From Gemmatimonadota bacterium (GTDB lineage Bacteria > Gemmatimonadota > Gemmatimonadetes > Gemmatimonadales > Gemmatimonadaceae): a stretch of 64,000 nt of DNA. Below, one piece after another: positions 58,511-64,000 of the stretch. The stretch covers positions 62,001 through 126,000 of the forward strand of contig JAPLKS010000009.1 of assembly GCA_026387915.1 (NCBI GenBank). Direction: 5' to 3'. A program made the position numbers and the translations under genes. Each line of letters begins with the position of its first letter. Position 1 is the first letter of the stretch. The notes beneath the pieces were generated by a model, which was not told the DNA's origin, ran no database searches, and worked only from the letters and a program-made list of their open reading frames with translations.

Positions 58511-59695
58511 GTGGCATCGGCAGGAACCATCGCGGCGCTGGCGGAACTGGCCCTCTTCAAGGTCAGTGACCCAGCGCTGCGTCGCATCGGGAGCAAGCTC
58601 GTCGCGGGAACGCGCCTCGATCAGGCGGACGGGCACGCCATGTACAGCTCGCATGACCTCATTGGCCTTGGCGTCCTCGCCGACGCGGTGAATCGTGCGA
58701 AGCACGGCGACGTGGTGACCTTCGCGTCCAACCAGCACATCAATCCCACGAACATCTGCGTCCTGCGCACGACCTGCACCTTTTGCGGGTACGCGCGCTT
58801 GCCCAAAGAGGCCGGCGCATATCGCTATACGCTCGAGCAAGTGCTCGGTGAGGCGGCCAACGCGGCCGACGGTCTGACGCGCGAGTTTCACATCGTGGGC
58901 GGTCTCGATATGCAGGCGGGGCTCGAGTACTACACGACGATGTTCCGCGCACTCAAGGCGAACTTTCCGCATGTGCACATCAAGGCCCTCACGGCAGTCG
59001 AGATCGCGCATATCGCGCGCATTGAGAAAATGTCGTGGACCGATGTGCTCATCGCCCTACGCGAGGCCGGGCTCGACACGATGCCTGGCGGCGGCGCCGA
59101 AACGTTCAGCGCCGCAGTCCGTGATCGGATTGCCGGCAAGAAGCTCGCGGGTGCGGACTACATCGGCGTGCACCGCGCCGCGCATGCGCTCGGCATTCGC
59201 TCCAACTGCACGATGCTCTACGGGCACGTTGAGACCCTCGACGACCGCATGCAGCACCTGCAGATGCTGCGCGATCTGCAGGATGAAACCGGCGGCTTCT
59301 TAGCGTATATCCCGCTCGCCTATCATCCGGACGACAACGAACTCGGCCGCGAGCTCTCGCGGCAGGGTCACGCCACCAGCGGCGTGGACGATCTGAAGAT
59401 GCTCGCGGTTGGGCGGCTCTTTCTCGACAACTTCGCGCACGTGAAGAGCCATTGGATCATGGTGTCGCAGGCGGTGTCGCAGGTGGCGCTGCACTTTGGC
59501 GTAAATGATCTGGAAGGGACGGTGGTCCGCGAAAAGATCTACCACGCGGTGGGCGCTCACACGCCGCAGGCCATGACGCTCGACGCGATTCTCGGCCTCA
59601 TTCGCGGTGCCGGCAAGATCCCGGCGGAACGCGATTCGTTTTACAATATTCTCCGCACGTTCGACGCGGTCGCTCCCGATCCGGTTCCGGCGTAG
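58511..59695 (+). CDS. mqnE: Aminodeoxyfutalosine synthase (radical SAM) with altered cysteine spacing
   Basis: Adds the adenosyl radical to the MqnA product in the futalosine menaquinone route. 394 residues, TIM barrel. Family blocks: TREFHIVGGLDMQAGLEYY, HIKALTAVEIAHIARIE, GLDTMPGGGAE, GIRSNCTMLYGHVET and LAYIPLAYHPDDNELGRE. The SAM-cluster motif reads CVLRTTCTFC: CX5CX2C, two residues longer than the usual CX3CX2C that the neighbouring mqnC keeps. GTG start. Translation was rechecked and no frame problem is seen. mqnA follows 2 nt later. Confidence 0.9.
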   Translation: MASAGTIAALAELALFKVSDPALRRIGSKLVAGTRLDQADGHAMYSSHDLIGLGVLADAVNRAKHGDVVTFASNQHINPTNICVLRTTCTFCGYARLPKEAGAYRYTLEQVLGEAANAADGLTREFHIVGGLDMQAGLEYYTTMFRALKANFPHVHIKALTAVEIAHIARIEKMSWTDVLIALREAGLDTMPGGGAETFSAAVRDRIAGKKLAGADYIGVHRAAHALGIRSNCTMLYGHVETLDDRMQHLQMLRDLQDETGGFLAYIPLAYHPDDNELGRELSRQGHATSGVDDLKMLAVGRLFLDNFAHVKSHWIMVSQAVSQVALHFGVNDLEGTVVREKIYHAVGAHTPQAMTLDAILGLIRGAGKIPAERDSFYNILRTFDAVAPDPVPA

Positions 59696-59697
59696 CC

Positions 59698-60546
59698 ATG
59701 CGCGTCGGACGCATTCCGTATATCAACTGCTACCCCGTGTACGGGGGCGTTGATCGCGGGCTCGTGCCGCTCAACGGCACGCTGGTGGATGGCGTCCCGA
59801 GCGCACTGAATCAGATGATGGCACGCGGCGAGCTCGATGTGAGCGTGGTCTCGGCGGTCGAGTACGCGCGCGACTGGGAACGGTATTTGTTGTTGCCGGA
59901 TCTCGCGATTTCCTGCGACGGGGCGGTGCAAAGCGTAATGCTCTTTTCGCACGAGCCTGCGGAATCACTCGGCGGTAAGCGCGTGCTCGTGAGCCGGAGC
60001 TCCATGACCAGCGTGCATTTGCTCGAACTGTTGTTTGAGCATGTGTGGGGCACCACGCCAGAGTTCGTGCCCGGCGACGCAGAGGCCGCGGAACTCCGCG
60101 GGGCGATGGCTGGTGCGGAGGATGGCCGAGACGGGATCGCGGCTCGGTTGGTGATCGGCGATGCCGCGCTCATGCTCCAGTCGGGGGCTATGCCGTCACC
60201 GTACGCCCACGCGTATGACCTCGGCGAAGAATGGAAACGGTGGACCGGACTCCCCTTTGTATTTGCCGTGTGGGTAGCACAGCGCACCGCCGACACCGCC
60301 AAGGCGCTCGCGGTGCATGCCGCATTGATGCAGAGCCGTGACTGGGGGCTGAAACATCTCGACATTCTGGCGCGTCAGGCCTCTGAGCGCACGTCGGTGC
60401 CCTATGCCGCCTGTCTCGACTATTTCGCAGGTCTCGACTACGGTTTGAGCTACCCACACTTGGGCGGCCTGACCGAGTTTTATCGGCGGCTCACGGTCGC
60501 TGGGAAGGTTCCACCGGGACGACTCGCGTTTCTCGCGGTGGGGTAG
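59698..60546 (+). CDS. mqnA: Chorismate dehydratase
   Basis: First step of futalosine-route menaquinone synthesis: chorismate to 3-enolpyruvylbenzoate. 282 residues, periplasmic-binding-protein-like fold without a signal peptide. RVGRIPYINCYPVYGG start, LDVSVVSAVEYARDWERYL, VLVSRSSMTSVHLLELL and LVIGDAALML. Between two radical SAM genes of the same pathway. Chorismate comes from the AroE pathway. Confidence 0.93.
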   Translation: MRVGRIPYINCYPVYGGVDRGLVPLNGTLVDGVPSALNQMMARGELDVSVVSAVEYARDWERYLLLPDLAISCDGAVQSVMLFSHEPAESLGGKRVLVSRSSMTSVHLLELLFEHVWGTTPEFVPGDAEAAELRGAMAGAEDGRDGIAARLVIGDAALMLQSGAMPSPYAHAYDLGEEWKRWTGLPFVFAVWVAQRTADTAKALAVHAALMQSRDWGLKHLDILARQASERTSVPYAACLDYFAGLDYGLSYPHLGGLTEFYRRLTVAGKVPPGRLAFLAVG

Positions 60547-60551
60547 TGGTT

Positions 60552-60579
60552 GTTTATCGTTGATCGTTATTCGTGGTCA
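60552..60579 (+). repeat. Two degenerate 14-bp units in the mqnA-mqnC gap
   Basis: GTTTATCGTTGATC then GTTATTCGTGGTCA. The first matches the sucD-ndk unit GTCTACCGTTAACC at 10 of 14, all changes being transitions. A loosely inverted copy (AACGGATAACGG) follows at 60589-60600. Confidence 0.5.
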
Positions 60580-60646
60580 GTGCACCGAAAACGGATAACG
60601 GAATACCGTACACGTGTTTTGCCGTTGACCCAACTCTGAGCCCGCT

Positions 60647-61681
60647 ATGAAGGATTTGCTCGACTACTACACCAACGCGCCGCTCCTCGAACTCGCCCAC
60701 GACGCCGATCAAGTGCGTCGTCGCCTGCATCCCGAGGGGGTCGTCACGTATATCGTGGACCGCAATATCAACTACACGAATGTGTGCGTTGCGGACTGCG
60801 GATTTTGCGCGTTCTATCGCCGCCCCAAACACAATGAAGGCTGGACGCTCAGTTACGAACAGATCGGCGCCAAGATTGACGAAGTGAAGGCGCTCGGTGG
60901 CGTGCAGATTCTCATTCAGGGCGGCCACAATCCGTACATCCCGTTCGAGTGGTATCTCGAACTGCTCAAGTACATCAAACGGTATCACCCAATCCACATT
61001 CACGGCTTCAGCCCAAGTGAAGTGGATTTCTGGAGCACGCTGTACCGGATGGATGCGCGCGATGTGATTCGCGAGCTGGTCAAGGCTGGGCTCGATTCCA
61101 TTCCGGGTGGTGGCGGCGAAATCCTCGTGCAGCGCGTGCGCGATCAAGTGGCCAAGAAGAAGGCCGGCGCCGATCGTTGGCTGGACGTGATGGAGATCGC
61201 GCATCTCGAGGGGCTCAAGACGTCGTGCACGATGATGTACGGCATTGGCGAGACGCTCGCCGAGCGCGTGGAGCATCTTGAGCGACTCCGTGATTTGCAG
61301 GCGCGCACCCATGGCTTTACCGCATTCATTTGCTGGCCGCTGCAGCCGGAGAACACGCCAGAGCTCAGTCACATGGCCAAGACGGACGCGGTGGAATATT
61401 TGCGCACCACGGCCTTTGCGCGCGTGATGCTCGAGAACATTCCCAACATCCAGGCGAGCTGGGTGACGATGGGGCTCAAGATCGGACAGATGGCGTTGCA
61501 TTATGGGTGCAATGACTTTGGCTCCCTGATGCTCGAAGAAAATGTGGTGTCGGCGGCCAACACGACTTTCCGCACGAGCACCGAAGAAATGGAACAGCTG
61601 ATTCGTGAGGCAGGCTTCGCCCCGCATCGCCGTCGGCAAGATTATTCCCTGATCGTGGAGTCGGATCACGCCGCCGCGTGA
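60647..61681 (+). CDS. mqnC: Cyclic dehypoxanthinyl futalosine synthase (radical SAM)
   Basis: Cyclises dehypoxanthine futalosine in menaquinone synthesis. 344 residues. Canonical cluster motif INYTNVCVADCGFCAFYR (CX3CX2C), then QILIQGGHNPYIPFEWY, IHIHGFSPSEVDFWS, LDSIPGGGGEI and TMMYGIGET. ATG start; 100-nt gap after mqnA holds repeats. MqnB and MqnD are not in the window. Next gene 19 nt away. Confidence 0.94.
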   Translation: MKDLLDYYTNAPLLELAHDADQVRRRLHPEGVVTYIVDRNINYTNVCVADCGFCAFYRRPKHNEGWTLSYEQIGAKIDEVKALGGVQILIQGGHNPYIPFEWYLELLKYIKRYHPIHIHGFSPSEVDFWSTLYRMDARDVIRELVKAGLDSIPGGGGEILVQRVRDQVAKKKAGADRWLDVMEIAHLEGLKTSCTMMYGIGETLAERVEHLERLRDLQARTHGFTAFICWPLQPENTPELSHMAKTDAVEYLRTTAFARVMLENIPNIQASWVTMGLKIGQMALHYGCNDFGSLMLEENVVSAANTTFRTSTEEMEQLIREAGFAPHRRRQDYSLIVESDHAAA

Positions 61682-61700
61682 CCCGACTCTCGGAGCCCGC

Positions 61701-62183
61701 ATGAAAACGCGCGTTGGCATTGGCTATGATTCGCACCGGTTTGGTCCGGGCGACGGCATCGTACTCGGTGGGGTAAAAATCCCCGCTGCGGTGCGACTGA
61801 TCGGACATAGCGACGCCGACGCCGTGGCGCACGCGGTCACCGACGCCATCCTCGGCGGCGCAGGCGTGGGTGATATTGGAAAGTTTTTTCCCGATACCGA
61901 CGCCGCCAATAAGAACCGCAATTCAATTGAGATGCTGCGCCGTTCCGTTGGCCTCGTCTTTGAGACGGGGTTCCGCCCCGCACAGGTTGATATCACCGTG
62001 ATTTGCGAACGTCCGAAGATCGGCCCGCACCGCGATGCTATGCGTCAGGTCCTCGCGGACGCGCTGGGCATTGCGGTGAGTGAGGTGATGGTGAAGGGAA
62101 AGACCAACGAAGGGATGGGGTGGATCGGCCGTGAAGAGGGCGTCGCCGTGATTGCGGTCGCCCAGCTCGAGGAGATTCCATAA
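61701..62183 (+). CDS. ispF: 2-C-methyl-D-erythritol 2,4-cyclodiphosphate synthase
   Basis: Fifth MEP-pathway step. 160 residues, trimer. Metal ligands Asp10 and His12 in GYDSHRFG and a His in LIGHSDADAVAHA; GDIGKFFPDTD and TNEGMGWIGREEGVAV are the other hallmarks. It shares the pathway with ispD (12005). Its stop overlaps the dedA start (TAATG). Confidence 0.96.
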   Translation: MKTRVGIGYDSHRFGPGDGIVLGGVKIPAAVRLIGHSDADAVAHAVTDAILGGAGVGDIGKFFPDTDAANKNRNSIEMLRRSVGLVFETGFRPAQVDITVICERPKIGPHRDAMRQVLADALGIAVSEVMVKGKTNEGMGWIGREEGVAVIAVAQLEEIP

Positions 62184-62860
62184 TGGCCGACCTGCTCAAT
62201 ACGATGACCGCGTGGCTCAGCGGCGTGCCCCTCTGGCAGCTGTATGCGATGTTGGGAGCGGTCGCGTTCATCGAAGGGATCTTTCCGCCGGTGCCGGCCG
62301 ACTTGGTCGTGGCGCTCGGCAGTTTTCTTGCCGCCCGGAACGGCGCGGACTTCTACGCCACGGCGGGGGCGATCGTCATTGGCAGCGTCGCGGGGACGAT
62401 GGTCGTGTACGCCGTTGCGCGGAAGTTTGGCGCCAACTGGTTGCATGCCCGCCTCAAGAAGGCGGGCATCGACAACCTCGAGCAGCGCCTGGAGCTGATG
62501 TACTCGAAGTACGGAATGACCGCGTTGTTTGTGAGCCGCTTTCTTCCGGGGCTCCGCGCGATCACCCCACCGATGGCTGGCGCCACGCGCGTCCCACCGG
62601 TACGCACCGCCGCGGTATTTCTCCTCGCCTCCGGCATTTGGTACGGCGCGATTGCGTGGATTGCCTTCCGCGTGGGTGACGATTGGGTGGCCATGCAGCG
62701 CGCGCTCCGTCAGTTCTCCAGGCAGGTTGGGATTGTCGCCTTCGTCGCCGCTGGCTTGATGGCCGCGATCATCATCGTTGTTGTGCGTCGGCGAGCATCC
62801 GCTCGTATTCAGCAGGCGATCGACGACGCCACTAACGGGGCCGGCACGCCCGAGGATTGA
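62183..62860 (+). CDS. DedA-family membrane protein
   Basis: 225 residues, SNARE-associated/VTT domain. Family members move lipids such as undecaprenyl phosphate or phosphatidylethanolamine across the inner membrane. Motifs: EGIFPPVPADLVVALGSFLA, IGSVAGTMVVYAVARKFG and the signature SRFLPGLRAITPPMAGATR. Several helices, the last about residues 175-197, then a basic tail. Lipid substrate not assignable. Overlaps the recombinase gene by one base (TGATG). Confidence 0.9.
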   Translation: MADLLNTMTAWLSGVPLWQLYAMLGAVAFIEGIFPPVPADLVVALGSFLAARNGADFYATAGAIVIGSVAGTMVVYAVARKFGANWLHARLKKAGIDNLEQRLELMYSKYGMTALFVSRFLPGLRAITPPMAGATRVPPVRTAAVFLLASGIWYGAIAWIAFRVGDDWVAMQRALRQFSRQVGIVAFVAAGLMAAIIIVVVRRRASARIQQAIDDATNGAGTPED

Positions 62861-63768
62861 TGCCGTCAGACGGGACGGCACGCGCCTTTCAGCTCGAGCG
62901 CTTTGGGGAGTATCTGGCGCTGGAGGACGGTGCCTCGCCCCGTACGATCGAAGCATACGGCCGAGACCTCAACCGATTTGTCGAGTGGGCGTCGGTCCGC
63001 TCGTTGGCCAATCCTGAGGCGGTTGAGTCCGCGCATCTGCGCGACTTCATCTACCACTTGAAGGACATGGGGCTCGCCCCGTCGAGCATTCGGCGGTCGG
63101 TATCGGCGCTCCGCACCTGGTTCAAGTTCCTTCAAGCCGAAGGACAACTGGCGCGCGACCCCAGTGAGCGGCTGGAAACGCCCAAGAAATGGCGGACGCT
63201 CCCGGAAGTCCTGACGGTGGACGAGGTAATTCGCATCATCAATGCCGTGTCGCTCGACGACCCATTGGCCTTTCGTGACCGCGCGATGCTGGAACTCGCG
63301 TACGGAGCTGGCCTGCGTGTGAGCGAATGGATCGGGCTCGACGTCAAGGACGTCATGCTTGAAGACGCCTTGGTGCGCGTATTCGGCAAAGGCTCCAAGG
63401 AACGGCTCGTGCCCATTGGCCGGTCCGCCATCGGCGCGGTGGGGATGTACCTGCGCGAACTGCGTCCGACGCTGGAACGAGGCGCGGGCAAGGGGAAACT
63501 CTTTCTCAACGCCCGCGGGAACCCACTCTCTCGTATGGGGGCGTGGCAGATCCTCCGGAAGTATGTGGAGCGGGCGGGTATTGAAAAACACGTAAGTCCC
63601 CACACGCTTCGCCACTCCTTTGCGACGCACCTGCTGGAGGGCGGGGCCGATCTACGGGCCGTGCAGGAAATGCTTGGGCACGTGGATATCTCCACGACAC
63701 AGATCTACACGCACGTCGACCGCGAGTATCTGCGCTCGGTTCACAAGCAGTTTCACCCGCGCGGCTGA
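62860..63768 (+). CDS. Xer-type tyrosine recombinase
   Basis: 302 residues. Core-binding SAM-like N-terminal domain (ALEDGASPRTIEAYGRDLNRF), then the catalytic domain with the full set: Arg153 (GLRVSE), Lys177 (FGKGSKERLVP), His248 and Arg251 (HTLRHSF), His274 (LGHVDISTTQIY) and nucleophile Tyr283. Length and motifs fit XerC/XerD, which resolve chromosome dimers at dif. Which of the two, or a single Xer, cannot be said; XerD is slightly favoured by GHVDISTTQIYTHV. ATG 62860 preferred to TTG 62857. No integron or phage context. Confidence 0.92.
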   Translation: MPSDGTARAFQLERFGEYLALEDGASPRTIEAYGRDLNRFVEWASVRSLANPEAVESAHLRDFIYHLKDMGLAPSSIRRSVSALRTWFKFLQAEGQLARDPSERLETPKKWRTLPEVLTVDEVIRIINAVSLDDPLAFRDRAMLELAYGAGLRVSEWIGLDVKDVMLEDALVRVFGKGSKERLVPIGRSAIGAVGMYLRELRPTLERGAGKGKLFLNARGNPLSRMGAWQILRKYVERAGIEKHVSPHTLRHSFATHLLEGGADLRAVQEMLGHVDISTTQIYTHVDREYLRSVHKQFHPRG

Positions 63769-63998
63769 GTCAGCGGCTTCACCTCGGTCGCGCGCCCGAG
63801 CGCGGCCAGCGCCAGTATCACCCTCGGATACTGCTGCGCCAGCAGCACGAACATCCGCTCCTGCGGGGCCCCCTTGGCACGCATGATCAGCACCGCCCGG
63901 TTCCGGTCGCGCGCCGCCCATCGCGGCAGGTCGGAAAGCAGAGCCATGAGCGGGGCGAGGCGGGTGAACGACGCCCGTTCATCCGCCGGCCAGCGTCC
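63753..63998 (-). CDS. Unknown protein, C-terminal part (5' end outside window)
   Basis: Minus-strand frame open from the right edge to a TGA at 63753-63755, 81 codons. Third positions are strongly G/C and the composition is normal for protein (RWAARDRNRAVLIMRAKG, MFVLLAQQYPRVILALAALG). It converges on the Xer gene, overlapping its last 16 nt. The competing frame over 63652-63921 is low-complexity and looks like a shadow. No family recognised. Confidence 0.5.
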   Translation of the reverse strand, partial: GRWPADERASFTRLAPLMALLSDLPRWAARDRNRAVLIMRAKGAPQERMFVLLAQQYPRVILALAALGRATEVKPLTQPRG

Positions 63999-64000
63999 GG

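Noticed and set aside
62860-63768. Mobile integrase or integron
   Set aside because: Full-length Xer with housekeeping neighbours, no attachment repeats, tRNA or cargo genes seen.
63652-63921. Minus-strand frame of 89 codons at the right end
   Set aside because: Gly/Ala/Arg low-complexity product lying mostly over the Xer gene; the adjacent frame ending at 63753 has more protein-like composition.

Overview
The window (64 kb, GC-rich, dense, almost entirely on the + strand) reads as a core-metabolism segment of a diderm, respiratory, menaquinone-using bacterium. My best guess is the phylum Gemmatimonadota. The grounds are a plug-domain outer-membrane barrel, a three-subunit di-haem (type B) SdhCAB, a futalosine-route menaquinone set (MqnE/A/C), a 14-gene nuo operon, a secreted beta-propeller amidohydrolase, and promoter -10 boxes resembling those of the FCB group. 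The phylum call is an inference; no rRNA gene or other decisive marker is present. I saw no tRNA, rRNA, CRISPR array, insertion sequence, prophage or replication origin.

Layout. 1-5050: tail of a D-2-hydroxyacid dehydrogenase, isocitrate dehydrogenase, leucyl aminopeptidase, TonB-receptor-like barrel. 5127-15354: a long run of touching or overlapping genes: yicC-gmk-rpoZ-coaBC-UDG-dnaB-radA-ispD-tsaC-ywlE-like-aroE-comF. 15372-18824: glycolysis (gap-pgk-tpiA), then secG. 18838-20396: carA and an HU/IHF protein. 20484-22184: molybdopterin genes moaD-moaE-moaA, facing a small minus-strand CZB-domain protein. 22769-27067: mdh-sdhC-sdhA-sdhB. 27156-31403: divergent dcd and a large secreted amidohydrolase. 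31548-45834: complete nuoA-N in canonical order. 45904-49744: phosphohexomutase and a UPF0182 membrane protein. 49807-52307: sucC-sucD-ndk. 52500-58508: the lipid cluster yceD-rpmF-plsX-fabH-fabD-fabG-acpP-fabF. 58511-61681: mqnE-mqnA-mqnC. 61701-63768: ispF, a DedA protein and a Xer recombinase. A partial minus-strand gene runs off the right end.

How it fits together. Icd, SucCD, SdhCAB and Mdh are four steps of the TCA cycle. NADH goes to complex I (Nuo) and succinate electrons to SdhCAB. Both probably feed menaquinone made by MqnA/E/C. IspD and IspF supply isoprenoids, which could include the quinone tail. Fatty-acid elongation and PlsX supply the membrane. Strong hairpin terminators follow sdhB/dcd, the amidohydrolase and nuoN, so the transcription units are fairly clear.

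I found no convincing undescribed multi-gene system. The best leads are: a two-residue insertion in the radical-SAM cysteine motif of MqnE; a protein-arginine-phosphatase-type phosphatase beside a Sua5 gene; a stand-alone CZB zinc-sensor-like protein between moaA and mdh; recurrent TAnnTTT -10 boxes; a probable leaderless start for the yceD lipid operon; a probable CTG start for the outer-membrane barrel; a His/Asp-rich loop in NuoL; and a 14-bp degenerate repeat family in two intergenic gaps.
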